DNA of 64,000 bases. Source: Acanthochromis polyacanthus. Taxonomy: Eukaryota; Chordata; Actinopteri; Pomacentridae. Under the pieces are notes generated by a model. It searched no databases. It saw only the letters and a list, made by a program, of their open reading frames with translations, and was not told where the DNA came from. Position numbers and translations under genes: made by a program. Of this stretch, positions 12,101 to 24,526 are shown piece after piece. The DNA is taken from NCBI RefSeq assembly GCF_021347895.1, contig NC_067120.1, forward strand, positions 13,439,361 through 13,503,360, given 5' to 3'. How positions within the stretch are numbered: the first letter of the stretch is position 1; each line of letters begins with the position of its first letter.

Positions 12101-15100
12101 TGGGTCTATCTGGACGGAGATCAGTGGAGTGAGAGAGGCAGTGCTTTCAGAGCTGGACCCTACTCCCTGGAGAAAGGCAGTTTTACTCTATTGGACAGCC
12201 GGCCTTTCCGCTGATGCATCTTTACCATAAAGGGAGTGGGCCATGGAGGTAAAGTGCTCTTCCTTTCCTCCCTTCCTCGACAGTGTGAGGATTATGAGCC
12301 GGGTAAACTCTGTCTGAATGACAGTGCAGTTACATGCGACTACGTGGGATGTTGTGGCTTTTATTATGCTAAATGGATTCTCTGTTGTGTATGTGGTAAA
12401 GTGTAGGTAGCTACTGTAATGAGGTGTAGGAAAGTACATTGTACGTAGTTATTTTTAGCTTTCTGAACAGCTGAAGCAGCACTGACAGCACACAGCCATG
12501 GCTTCTCCTCCTCTGCTAAAGCATTGCTGTGCAGTCCTTTTTTGTCAGCCTTGTAGCTGCTGAAGAAACAGCCTCTGCAGGGCTAGCATTCAATGATACA
12601 CATACTTGAAATTTCTCTGGCCACCGATACAGGTGGTCTCAGTCACTGTAAATCTTAAGATTTGCAGAGAAGCATAAACTACTAAAGTGGAAGAACGTTG
12701 GAACCTGAACGCCGATACAATTGAGTTTGTGTTTAATCAGTTGACAAATGACTTGTAATTAAAGCCTTCAGAGGATTCATAATGTCTTCCTGGATTTCAT
12801 TCTGTAATACCCAGACTTCTTTAAAAGCATGTTCCTCATCTTGTTCAGTGTTCAGATGCCCTACGTTTAGCATGGTGTTTGGAGTTAAAAATACAATAAT
12901 CAGTATTTTTGTTTTAGACCAACAGTCGAGTGTGATGTGGTGTGGAGGCCTTGTTCTCTGTGTAGCCACTAGACGCATAGTTTAACTCTTATCCACTGAA
13001 TGCATCCAAAGACTTGTTGATGCTCTACCTGTGTATGTGTGTGTTTAAACATCGCCACTTCTGTGCTATCTCATTATAGATTGACAAACAACAGCAAAGC
13101 AAAGACTCTGTGTTCTTCCGTGACGGAGTTCGCAGGATTGACTTCGTCCTGTCTTATGATGATGATAAAGATGGGGAGAGAAAACAGGTAATGAATAACT
13201 TCTTGGCACTTTGTAGGGATGCTACATTATTCCAGTTTTATTCCCTAATGCATGTTTTTCAGTGCAGTTATAGTTTTAGTTCCAGCTGAGCCGAGTGACA
13301 CTAATTATTTATGGTGGCCAGAACTAAATATTTGGAAATTGGATAATATCACCGAAAGTAACAGCTGTTGTTATTTCTATTTCTTGATATTAACAGTAAG
13401 AACTGGGCTAGACAGGAAATCCTCAGAGTCCAGTGTGTGTCAGCAGCATACTCTAAATACCACAGCACTGATAAGTTAAACTTTTCGTCAGCTAGTATCA
13501 GTAATCCTCTCAAGGCATTTTCTGAGATGACGACTTAGTCCTGCTTTGTTAGGTAAATCAACTCCAGCATTTCCATACTGCCGGTGGACACATGTCCTTT
13601 TGTGACTAGTTTCTTTATCAGCTGTAGAGTGCTGAAAGACTGTTTCATACTCAGCTGTGAGCCTTCACATCTGAGTGTTACCACTCCTGGGCTTTGAGGA
13701 TGTAGTCGACTCACATTTTGCCCACAGCCCAGTCAATGAGTCAATGCTAAAGCCTCTGGTCCTGTCAGGGACTTGCTCATTTTTTCCACTGTTTGAGGAA
13801 GGGCAAACAGGAGGCCTGTTCCTGAGTGTCATCCACATGTGTTGTAAAATATCACACTAAATTTCAGCTCAAACAAGGAGGGTTTATTTAATTATTTTGG
13901 CCAGTTTTCACTGAAGTGATAGGACAGTTCATTTTTGTGTACTTGTTTCTGAAAACATTGAATCGGTGTCGTCACTGTGCTATCACAGCTTGCTTTCACT
14001 ACCTGTTGTCACTGTTATGACAACTTCCAACAAATCCACACAGAGAACTGATACTGCCATATCCTCACTGGTTGATACAAGACTTTTGTAGCACTTGGGT
14101 ATCTTCTGTACTGACTGTGACTTCAGGTTTAACTTGATTTGTTTTATTTGTGTCCTACCAGATGTGCACTCTTTATATGATTAATTGCATTTTACATGCA
14201 TTTGTTTTATATATGAACATAATATCTCTGATTCTCATGACATATAATACAAATTTTCCACTCATTCATTTTATTTTGTTTGTGTTTGCTTTAATTTTCC
14301 TCTTTGCCTGCTGAAGGAGAGGAGGAAGGTTTATGAGGCCAATTTGGAGAAAGTTGGACTGGAGCTGGAGACAGAAGATAAATCAGTAAGTCACACTTGT
14401 ACTGATTTGATTACTTCTAACAATGTAAAATGGAATGTAGTGGGGGGTTAGCGCTGTCGCCTCACAGCCAGAAGGTCCTGGGCTCAGATCTCGGCCTGGG
14501 GTTTTTCTGTGTGGAGTTTGTGTGTACTCCCTGTGCCAGCTTCCTTCCACAGTCCAAAGACATACTGAGGTTAATTGGTGATTCTACATTGTCCGTAGGT
14601 GTGAATGTGAGTGTGATTGTTTGTCTCTTTGTGTGGCCCTTTGATAGACTGAGACCTCCAGGGTGTCCCCTGCTGTCACCCTAAGTCAGTTATTATAGTT
14701 CCAGCCCCCTCGTGACCCTACAGAGGAATAAGCGTTATATAGATAATGGATGGACAGAATGTAGTAGCCTCTTATTTTATCATATTTCAGAACATCTAAA
14801 TGTTATTTAGTCCGAAAACTTAAAATTTCACAATAAAGCCGCGGATTGTCAGAGATGTCTTTTTTATTACTGAATGTTTTTTTTTAAAATATATGGATCA
14901 CATTGTACCGTGACATGTAATATTTATGCATTTTACTGTTGACTGTCATCATCAGGAGTCAGAGGATGGAAAGACATATTTTGTGAAAGTCCACGCTCCA
15001 TGGGAAGTGTTGGCTACCTACGCAGACGTGCTGAAGATCAAGGTTCCATTCAAGGTCAACGACATCCCAGACAACAGCGAGATGCCCATGAACTGGCTGT

Positions 15101-18100
15101 CCACGCCGTTTCGTCTGCCTGAGCACGTCATGCACCCCGAGCCAGACTTTTTCACAGCTCCCTTCAACAAGAGCAAATCTGACTTCTTCCTTATCGACAA
15201 CAAGGACACGTTCTTTCCTCCCTCTACGCGCAACAGGATAGTAAGCATTTTCTAACAATGGCCGTCTTATCTTCTTTGTGACCTTCAAGTTCTCTGTGAG
15301 ACTTAAGTGATTAATATAGTAAAACTGTTGTGAACACAGAGTAAACTTTAACTAAAATTAACTTTAAGCCTCTAAAAAACAAAATACAATATACTTTTGT
15401 TTCTTTCTCCGTCCAGGTCTACTATATCCTGTCCCGCTGTTCCTACTTCAGGGATGAATGTGCAGAAAAAGACAAAAAGGGAATCAAGAGGTTGCTCAAC
15501 AATGGCACCTACACTGCTGCCTTCCCCCTGCACGATGTGAGCCTCTTTCAGTCAAATTTTGGACAGTTTTTTTTTAATCATCGGAAAAAGTGGGTCATCA
15601 GTGGAATGTGCGTCCGTCGCTCTCCTGCAGTTTCGTCCTGTTGGAGGCAGTGTTAGACATTACAGGGAGAGGATGCGTTTTAATATTGCAGTATGGTGGT
15701 GATCTGTATCTTCTGTGTGTCTGCAGTCAAGATACTGGATAAGATCGAGGGATGATAAGTGCGAGAGCGAGAGATACAACCTCTACAAACACTGGGCCAG
15801 ATTCCTGTGCTTCTTCAAGGAGCAGCCCCTCAACCTTGTAAGGTCAGACCTGAGTATCAGCTACTTTTATCTGTCCTGTGTTTAGTCAACATTAATCAGG
15901 CAGTAGAGTTAAGAGCAAGAATGTTTCTGTTTTTCCCTTCAACAGGAAGTATTATGGGGAGAAGATTGGTATTTATTTTGCGTGGCTGGGTTTCTACACT
16001 GAGATGCTGCTGTTTGCTGCAGTTGTAGGAACAATTTGTTTCATTTATGGATTCCTTACCTATGGTGACAACCAGTGGAGGTGAGAATTACTGTTTCTTA
16101 TGTTCTTATATCTTCCATACCATTCTTCTACTTCTTCTTCTCATTATTATTATGATGATGATTATTATAATAACTGCATCTATTATTTAAAATAACCTTC
16201 ATTTTCTATACAGTGAAGAAATATGCAGTGACAAAATTGGAGGAAATATTGTCATGTGCCCACTGTGTGACAAAAAGTGTAGCTACTGGAAGCTCAACAC
16301 AACATGCAACTCCTCATGGGTGAGTAATTTTTTGGTCATCATGATTCATGTTCTACCCACAGTATGTGACATTTCAAGAGTTGTTGCAGCTAAATGTCAT
16401 CAAATAAATTTTTCATTCTCTCACTATTTCTTGAACATGTCTCCTTTCAGCAATCACACCTATTTGACAACGTGGGAACAGTGTTTTTTGCCATATTCAT
16501 GGGGATTTGGGGTGAGTAAAAATTTGAACACTGCAGTTTGTATTTTTGTACCCAGTGCACCACCTAGTGGGATCAGTAGTCATTAAAAATATTTGCTATG
16601 TATTCTTCCACAGTTAAAAGACTAGTTAACTTAAAAAACAACATTTTCACTTCTGGTATAGTTAAAGGAGATCAGAAACGTCTTCCACCGCTCTAATATA
16701 ATATAATATAATATAATATAATATAGGTGAATGGGGTCAAAGCGGCGGACAATGACATTTGAAAAGCTCAGTAGCATTTCTTTGCAAGCGAGGCGACACT
16801 CTTAATCCAGATTCAATGAAATTAATTCGAACTGACAAACGAGGTTATTATTGTGACGTGATTACACTGGTGAGACGGTCTTGTGCCTCTGCAGTGACGC
16901 TGTTTCTGGAGTTCTGGAAGAGGCGGCAGGCCCGTCTTGAGTACGAGTGGGATCTTGTCGACTTTGAGGAGGAGCAACAGCAGCTGCAGCTTCGGCCAGA
17001 GTACGAGACCAAGTGCACCAACCGCAAGATGAACCGCATCACTCAGGTGTTTGTGTGCTCATGAAATACTAATACACTGTACTGGTGTTGGTGTGTGTAG
17101 CTTCTACTTTACCAAGCAAATATACTGAATGGTTGATTACAGATTACAGTGTCTCTTGTATTCTTTTGACATAGTTTGCGCTCATTCATTAGGACATTTT
17201 CTGAAGTAAAAATCTAGTTTGAACTGGGACTCTTTCATCAGGAGCCGTATTATTGGTTATAGATTCTGATGCACATAGACTTGTAAAATGAACAGAAACA
17301 GATTTCTGCAATTTGCCATGACCACATCCCACCCGTCTTTAGGAAACTGAGTTGGTTCTTGACAGGACTGCTACAGATCTAGTGGGGAAATTGTTTCTGT
17401 GCTGGGTCACCGTGCTCTTATGGGTAAGAGTGGCACTCAACGAGGAATGCCAGTTTGGTGAGAAAGAGGCTTTGGTGTGGTGTAGATAACTGAACTTTTC
17501 TGGAAAGACTCGGAGGCACCGGTTTCCTTCTCTACAGCCTTACACTGTTTGCTGGTTGTGGATGATTATCTTGTATGAAGTTTTTGCAAAAGCATGACTT
17601 CAATAGGAAACCATAGATGACAGAATTGGACACAGGCTGACACAAACACACACTGTGAGATCTCATTCGGCAACGTAACTTTGCCTCACATGTGAGGCTA
17701 GAGGTGACTAAAGGAACGTGGCCTTTCAGAGCCCTCTTTTCAGGACGTAACAAATGCTGACTGACTCCTGTGTCCTTGCTTTGCTTGCATATGATTTAGG
17801 AAATGGAGCCTTACTTACCCATAACAAGCAAGTGTGCACGCTCATGTCTGTCTGGAGCCACCGTCCTGTTGTGGGTGAGCATAATATCTTTGGTATACTT
17901 GATCAGTTTAATGTGCCTCCATCTATCATCTGTCCCTTCACACCCTCTCTTTGTCTTCCCATTAACTAGTCATCATCACTAATGTCATGTGTCTTGGGCT
18001 AGTATGTATGAAAATAATATAAATTAAGCCCTGATAAAAAATTATGATAACACCTCATTTTGAAAAAGACACATTTTTCTAAACTGAATAAAGTTATGAC

Positions 18101-21100
18101 TCTTAAAACTGTGACCCAGTGAAAATTTCACTCTGGGTGGTTTAATGCATGCTGGCCCACAATGTATTACTGTTGTACTCTTTTGTTTGTAAAAATCTGT
18201 AACATGTGACTGAAGTATTCTTCTCATAGGACACGTGTGCACACTTCACGCCGTTAATTCTAACATCTATGCTAGTTTTTAAAAAAATCTGCTTGCTTTC
18301 TGCACAGATATTTGCTTGCAGTTGTTCAATTGGTTTGGTGTTTTCACTATACTTCTGTCTTGTGATGTTTTGTGCTTGTGGTTGTCTTTCATGTTGTCAC
18401 CGTTTTCTTCGTCCTAAAGATCTCATTGATCATTGCCTGCATCATTGGGGTCATAGCGTACCGCTTGGCGGTGTATGCGGCCTTTGCTAGCATCATGAAG
18501 GACAGTCCCACCGCCCACCTGGAGGTAGTTGGCCCCTACATCACACCACAGCTGGCCACTTCTGTCACCGCCTCTTGCATCAACTTTGTCATCATCATGA
18601 TCCTCAACCTCATGTATGAGAGAGTGGCTGTTTGGATCACTGATATGGGTGAGGGCCAGAGCAAGTGATGTATTTAAAGTGACTGCATTTCTGTCTGTCC
18701 ACACATCAGTGTATATCATGTCGATTACTGAATCTGTTAAATTGTGAAAATTTACTTAATATCTAAGCTTTATGATTTTTTATTGTGTTTCAGAAATTCC
18801 AAAGACCCACCTGGAATATGAGAACAAGCTGACGGTGAAGATGTTCCTCTTCCAGTTTGTCAACTACTACTCCTCCTGCTTCTATGTGGCTTTCTTTAAG
18901 GGAAAGTTTGTTGGTTATCCTGGAAAGTATGCCTATATGTTTGGCTGGAGCCAACTAAGGAATGAAGAGGTACCAGATATGACTCCATAAGAAGATGTCT
19001 ACTGGTGATTCAGATACAAGCTGAACTTGAGTTAAAGTTTGTTTCTGATCCATCTCTCCTCTATCTCAACCTGTTTGCTCCCAGTGTGACCCTGGCGGTT
19101 GTCTCATTGAGCTGACCACCCAGTTGGTGATCGTGATGACTGGTAAACAGGTGTGGGGCAACATCCAGGAAGCTCTGGTCCCGTAAGTACATGGACACCA
19201 CATTTCGTCAGTACACAAAATACATATGTGGGGGTTAAATTCACAAACTCTATAAAGGCCTTGCAAGTGCACCTCTCATCACATTAATATATCCACCATG
19301 AATGTGACCTAACATAGTCCTAACCAGTTCTTTTGCAACTGTAGCCTAGAGTCATCTCTTCTAAGATGAGTTTTGTTTTGTGCTGCTTGTAACCAAACCA
19401 ACCAGCCAGCTGATTCAGCAAAGTAATGTCATAAATCCATTAATCACTACTACACTGCAGAATTCTGATGCATTTACAAGAAAGCAGTTTCCAGCTAACA
19501 GATCGTCAGCAACCTGGAACAGAAAATCAGTGTTCAAAAAAAGACGAGCACCTGTTCAGTCGTCACAGTGGGAGAAAGCACATGTGTAAATAATGAAATG
19601 AATGAAGGCTGAGTTTGTTTTTGATCCACGGATCATACTTTTAGTTTCATTTTTTGTTGGCATCAAAAAAGACAAATATGTTTCTACATTTTCATCATGT
19701 AGGAGGTCATCAGTGTAAAAACAGACATCCATGTGCCTTGCAGTAGCATGGATAGCATGTTTCTATCTGAAAATGAAGGTACATTTAAGAAACTAAATGT
19801 TTCCTGGATTAAACCCCAAAAACGAATGGTCCTGTTAATCAAAAATAGCATTCTTTACTATCAAGTTCATCAAGGGAGCAATTTATTTTATGTGTGCCTA
19901 CAAAAAAAAATAAATGGTGCATACTGACTCACTGTCACACTGTGATGACTCACTGGGACTCCTGACTTAAACAAAGGCGTCGGTAATCTGCCGAGTAACA
20001 CCTGAGCTTTGCACAAGTGTGTGTAATGAGAAATGATCTACAGAATATATTAGATAACTACAGAAGATGCAGTGTTTTCATTGTTTACAGTTCAATACAG
20101 CCTTCAGCATACCTTAAGCTTAAATTGCATGAAAGCTCTCTATCGCCCCCTTGTGTCCTTCAGGTGGCTGATGAACTGGTGGGGCAGCAGGAAGGCACGA
20201 AACCACCCAGAGAGTCTGTACAGCCGCTGGGAGCAGGATCACGACCTGCAGGGCTTTGGACAGCTGGGCCTCTTCTATGAGTACCTGGAAATGGGTAAAT
20301 ATCCAGTCCATAATCAGTCTGTTACACACAGAGAAATTTAGAGACCATGTCGGTGGAGTCCAAACTAAACCAGCACCACAACCAGTAATGTGTTCTGAAA
20401 TACTGCATTTGATGCACCCATCATACTGGTTTTAGATAAACAGGAACATACATGCATGCATACTTGTAGATGCATAAATAGGTAGATCCCCGTCATCCTT
20501 CAGATGGCGCTGTTTCCACATACCGTCTCTCACGAACATCTCCTCTCTCTGTGTCCCAGTGATCCAGTTTGGTTTCATCACACTGTTCGTCGCCTCCTTC
20601 CCCTTGGCACCCCTGCTGGCACTCATCAACAACATCATTGAGGTTAGAGTGGACGCTTGGAAACTCACCACTCAGTTCAGACGCCCTGTGGCAGCCAAAG
20701 CTCACAGCATCGGAGCCTGGGCGGAAATCCTCAACGGCATGGCTGTACTCTCTGTTGTGACAAATGTGAGTGGTGGACCGAATGTTCCTGTCGATGCAAT
20801 GGAAACTTAAAATTAGGCTAATATTCAGTATCCTAATTGTATCATAAATGCAGCTGAATGTGCATTTATATGCCAGTTCATTCTGATACATGCGACTTTA
20901 TATTCATTGCAATACAATACTAACACACCGAGCCGATTTTAAGAGAATTCCTCTCTCTAGCTGGGCATCAACTGCTGTCTGTCTGACATTACAGTTAGCT
21001 GTATAACACCTTAGATGCCACAGTTACCTGCCATCGTACGTGAATAAAATAATAATAATCAGCTTAAACAACTATTGTTCTTGTGTCCAGCAGCGAGACA

Positions 21101-22330
21101 AGCAGAGTTTAATTGTGCACACATCGCATTATGTTAATTTAGCTAACTCAACTCACATTTCTTTCCCTGCTTCTAGGCGTTCATCGTGGCCTTCACCTCT
21201 GATATGATCCCTCGGCTAGTGTACATGTACGCCTACGCGCCAAAGGGTGAGATGACCATGAAAGGCTACATAAACAACAGCCTGTCGGTGTTCAACATCT
21301 CTGAGTTCCCAGAGTTCAGCAGGCCCGATGATGACGAGAATCCGGCCTGGTTCAACAGCTCCATCACTACCTGCAGGTGGGTGTGGTTAGAAGAGAGAAA
21401 GAGCGACTGTTTTAGCTTATTACTGTAGTGGATTCAGATGATTAAATCCTTTGCGATGGTGGCTTATGGATGGTTTACAATACACCCCCTGTCAAAAGTT
21501 TTGAGACGGGTTCTAATTTATTTGAATGAGAAAGTGTCTCAAAACTTTTGACAGGGGGTGTATACATAGCATTTAAATGTAGCTAGCTGAGTGGAGCTAA
21601 TTTAGCCTGTTTTATAGCTTTAAATTTTTCAGTCCACTTCTTACTTTACTGAATATTATATAAGTTTGTCTTTTGTTCTACACATTAAATTGATTATATT
21701 ATGTTGCCAGCAGCATGACAACCTGAGCAAATATTATTTGGTTCCTCTTTGCGCAAGTGGATTTAAGGATGAATTCAGAATACAATATTCTGAATTTTCA
21801 GCCAAAGCTTGTGTTAATTTTTGCATGAAATTGAAATATTTTCTTGCTTTGTAGGTATCGTGATTACCGCTATCCTCCTGGGCACGAGAAGCAGTACTCC
21901 CACACTATGCAGTTCTGGCATATTTTGGCTGCCAAGCTGGCTTTCATCATTATCATGGAGGTAAAACGATCCCTCGGCTCCTCCACCAGCACCACCAACA
22001 CTGACTGACCATTTGAACCGAGCCTCATATTCTTACCTTGTGTAGCAGTTGATTGTTATTTTCTCCCACACGCGCACTGACTTCAGTTTTCTTCCTCCAC
22101 AGCATGTTGTGTTCATAGTTAAATTCCTCGTGGCCTGGTTGATTCCTGATGTGCCGGCCGACGTGAGGGCTCGGGTGAAGAGAGAGCGCTACCTGGTCCA
22201 GGAGTATCTCCACAACTACGAAGTGGAGAAGCTGAAGATCCAACTCAGCCAGAACAGCAGCGAGTGTAACTGCACGCCCATGATATATCCGTCTTTATCC
22301 AAACATGAGGTGCTGTCAGAGTGCCTTTAG
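6140..22330 (+). CDS. ano5: Anoctamin-5 (TMEM16E), 22 coding exons
   Basis: Exons: 6140-6209, 8841-8908, 9439-9576, 9867-9908, 13080-13187, 14317-14385, 14956-15240, 15417-15536, 15727-15842, 15946-16080, 16214-16319, 16451-16511, 16895-17046, 17343-17423, 18420-18648, 18794-18969, 19085-19182, 20164-20294, 20560-20765, 21177-21376, 21855-21960, 22103-22330. They join in one frame to 974 residues (human ANO5: 913). From exon 5 on, the protein follows ANO5 closely ([44 protein letters not shown]), not ANO6. It has an N-terminal cytosolic domain, then the ten-helix TMEM16 core. The acidic residues of the family's calcium site are present at E724 and E727 (TM7) and E756 and D760 (TM8). ANO5 is an intracellular-membrane protein linked in humans to muscle and bone disease; phospholipid scrambling is proposed. 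Exons 1-3 and 14 are the least certain. Paralog a/b is undecided. Confidence 0.93.
6210..8840 (+). other. ano5 intron 1, nothing recognised
   Basis: A 2.6-kb intron with a consensus GTGAGT donor and a TCTTGCAG acceptor. Open frames inside it are short and have no coding character. No repeat family, RNA gene or conserved motif stands out. Confidence 0.55.
9439..9576 (+). CDS. ano5: Candidate ano5 exon 3, possibly alternative
   Basis: The 138-base segment is open, keeps phase 0 on both sides, follows a pyrimidine-rich acceptor ending AAAG and precedes a GTAAGC donor. It would encode 46 Ser-rich acidic residues (for example [17 protein letters not shown]). I do not recall an equivalent in human ANO5. 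Because its length is a multiple of three, skipping it leaves the frame intact and gives a 928-residue protein, nearer the human length. It could be a fish-specific or cassette exon, or a chance open segment. Confidence 0.5.
12050..12248 (+). promoter_or_regulatory. ano5: Possible alternative first exon of ano5
   Basis: Within the 3.2-kb intron 4, a pyrimidine-rich stretch is followed at 12243 by ATG GAG and directly by a consensus GTAAAG donor. Splicing to exon 5 at 13080 keeps phase 0 and would start the protein Met-Glu, then [15 protein letters not shown]-like 'catatttaaagg' lies farther upstream near 11872. This would skip the variable N-terminus and keep the whole conserved domain. It is inferred from position and splice signals only. 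Confidence 0.3.
14434..14754 (+). mobile_element. tRNA-derived SINE in ano5 intron 6
   Basis: Same family as the copy at 3291-3644: it opens 'gtagtggggggttagcgctg', includes 'ttccacagtccaaagacata' and ends 'agataatggatgga'. The head is shortened, the B box is altered ('ggctcagatctc'), and no target duplication is evident, so it is probably an older, degraded copy. It sits wholly inside the intron, clear of both splice sites. Confidence 0.75.
16694..16725. repeat. Pentanucleotide microsatellite (TAATA)n
   Basis: Six or more uninterrupted TAATA units lie in the ano5 intron between the exons at 16451-16511 and 16895-17046. Such a perfect array is likely to vary in length between individuals. 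Confidence 0.9.
17343..17423 (+). CDS. ano5: ano5 exon 14, divergent loop segment
   Basis: This 81-base segment has the expected TTTAG acceptor and a GTAAGA donor, and is phase 0 on both sides. It fills the place of the 25-residue human exon between the conserved segment ending NRKMNRITQ and the helix beginning [10 protein letters not shown]. It encodes 27 residues that start ETE and end with a hydrophobic TVLLW, like the human exon, but the middle ([11 protein letters not shown]) does not resemble the human loop, which reads EPYMPL in my memory. I found no better match between 17047 and 18419. Confidence 0.6.
17424..18419 (+). other. ano5 intron 14, nothing recognised
   Basis: Between the exons at 17343-17423 and 18420-18648 I see only short chance frames. 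The other ano5 introns longer than 300 bases (13188-14316, 16512-16894, 19183-20163, 20295-20559, 20766-21176) likewise hold nothing I can name beyond the repeats listed separately. Confidence 0.5.
21481..21561. mobile_element. Tiny Tc1/mariner-type palindromic MITE
   Basis: The 27 bases at 21481-21507 are the exact reverse complement of 21535-21561; the arms begin TACACCCCCTGTCAAAAG. The 27-bp centre is itself an imperfect palindrome. The element is bounded by TA dinucleotides, as expected for Tc1/mariner target sites. At about 81 bp it has no coding capacity. It lies in ano5 intron 20, and a transcript through it could form a long hairpin. Confidence 0.85.
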
Positions 22331-24135
22331 CCCGACCAGTGGGACGCTCTGATGTAGATTCCCCTGCTTGTGTATTCTGATACAGACCACCACTTTGCAG
22401 CGCTGCCTGTGTTGCTCACAGACGGCGTTTACTAAAGAGCTAGAGGTTTACTCAACTCCAAGCTATCCCTCTACTACAAACCTGCTGATAGTGGACTTCT
22501 AGTGCACAACTTGCAAAGACCAAGTCTCCATGCATGCTGAAACATTGAGGCACTTGAATTTAAACATCTTTCACCTATTTATAGCTTTTCTCTCGCTGTG
22601 TTGTAATTAAAGTGTTGAGGATATTTAACATTTGCTGTAAGGAAAGAGGAAATGATACACTGAGTCTAAACCGGACAGCTTGTTTTAAAGGAAGACTATT
22701 TATTTTAAGTGCCACTATGAGTAACCAAAGACTTGATGCCTTAATATGATAGATCACAAACTCAGCATCGGTTCTACATCAGTCATATCAAAGTTACTGC
22801 AGAGTTTGCTTGTTCTTGAAGGTTTGAATATTCCCATTGTTCAAACTTTATGTTCAGATCAATGAAGCTTTCCAGTGTCTATTTTTTTGTTTGTTTTCTA
22901 CAGTTATTACAACAAATGTGAGCATTGTTTCTTTCTCAGCATTGAGGTCACAGCACAGATGTAACACAATTTTCCCAAATTATGTCCCTCACTTCCCTGG
23001 ACAAATTTTGTCATAATCTCATAGCAGCCCAACAGTTTCTGCAGGCCAAAACCTGACATGTGAAGTAGCTGCTTCTTCTTTTTTTTTTCTAAAGAGAAAT
23101 CTGTGCTGCTGTTACTACTGTGAGTAGGGACAGATTTTGTCCTGCGATGGCCAGTTGTTCAGCCGCAGAAGCAGCAGCTGGTGCGCGTTGACTGTTGACA
23201 GTGTGTCCTGTTCATGGAGATGAGAGGCGAAAGCCCTAAGAGAGTGAAGAGATCCCTTTTTAATGTGCCTCTGTTTACCGACATGTCGCCGCTAATGAAA
23301 GCCCCCCCTCCTCCCACTGAACCCTGTTTGCTCCATTACACAAAGCACATCAGCCATCGCCTAGCTCTTGTGCTGCTGGTTTCCTCTGCTGTTTCTGTGT
23401 AGAGAAGGAAAGATGCACATTCTTTTTATTATTTTGCACAAAGCACTTAATGAATTGTGACTACCAAGACATACACATGTCAAACTAATTGTTGTCATGA
23501 CACTATGTACTCGTAATCAGTGTTTTGAAGCAGCAAGGTGTGATAACTGTTGACAATTTCAATGGAAGAAGAGCTGTACTGTTAGTAAAAAAAGAGTTCC
23601 CTGTTCTGATGTTGATGTTTGTATTAAGTTTAAATGTCAGCCAGAAGATGAGATGTGGCTTTTGTTAGAAATGATATGAAGGATGTTTCACATTTATAAT
23701 ATGGTCATGTGTGAGGTATATCTGTTATTGAACTATTTAAATTGAATATAAAGTAGCCAACTGGTTGTGCTGCAGACTCAGACGACTAAATCTGTTGATT
23801 TAAGGTGTATTTAGATCTGGCAGTCTAACTACAGTACACTTGCCTTACTTGTTACCTTTGCTCAGCTGAAGTAATGCCTGTTGATGCCTTAACACATCCA
23901 GTGCTTTGTTTTCTCTTGTATTTACTTGTACTTCTCTCCCACCCTTTTTTGTGTATGTTCTCTTTTGTTATACTTCAGTAATATTTTATTTTGAAAAAGG
24001 TGAACCTGTTTACTGTATACTTAAAGTTAAAATTTCAAGTTTTTACTATTTTTTTTTTGTAATTGTCCCATATCCAAATGTGTAATGTAACAAAAAAAAC
24101 CTCTCTAAAATAAAGTACCAGTTCAACTTGAGCGG
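22331..24135 (+). terminator. ano5: ano5 3' UTR with poly(A) signal
   Basis: About 1.8 kb of non-coding sequence follows the ano5 stop codon. A canonical AATAAA at 24109-24114 is followed within 30 bases by a GT-rich stretch (24134 onward), which marks a likely cleavage site near 24130. No intron is apparent. The next 390 bases up to the GPCR start codon show no other feature. Confidence 0.65.
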
Positions 24136-24526
24136 TTGTCTGATATGTGTGGAGCAGTACTGAACACTGTGGACCGCCGGCTCCTTGTGCTGAGGACATG
24201 AAAGTCGCTGTTCACAGAACAGATGGTCAGAGTGAACACTGATAACTATTCAGTGTTTGTTCACACTGGTGGGTGTGTTTTACACCAAAGTGTGTTGGCG
24301 TGGTTTCACTTGGCACAGTGCTGATGCCACCGTAATAAAGGCATGGGCAACACTCAGGTTCAGGTAAGGGTTTAATGGATTTAATGAGTCAGGGTGAGTT
24401 TATGAATCAATAAAAATGTTTTTCAGTGCAGTTATCTAATTCTGGAAGAGTGGTTTCTAAGCTTTGTATGTGAGAGTGAATACCTCTGCATATGTTTAAT
24501 TTGAGGCTGGCTAACTGAAGCTTTAG

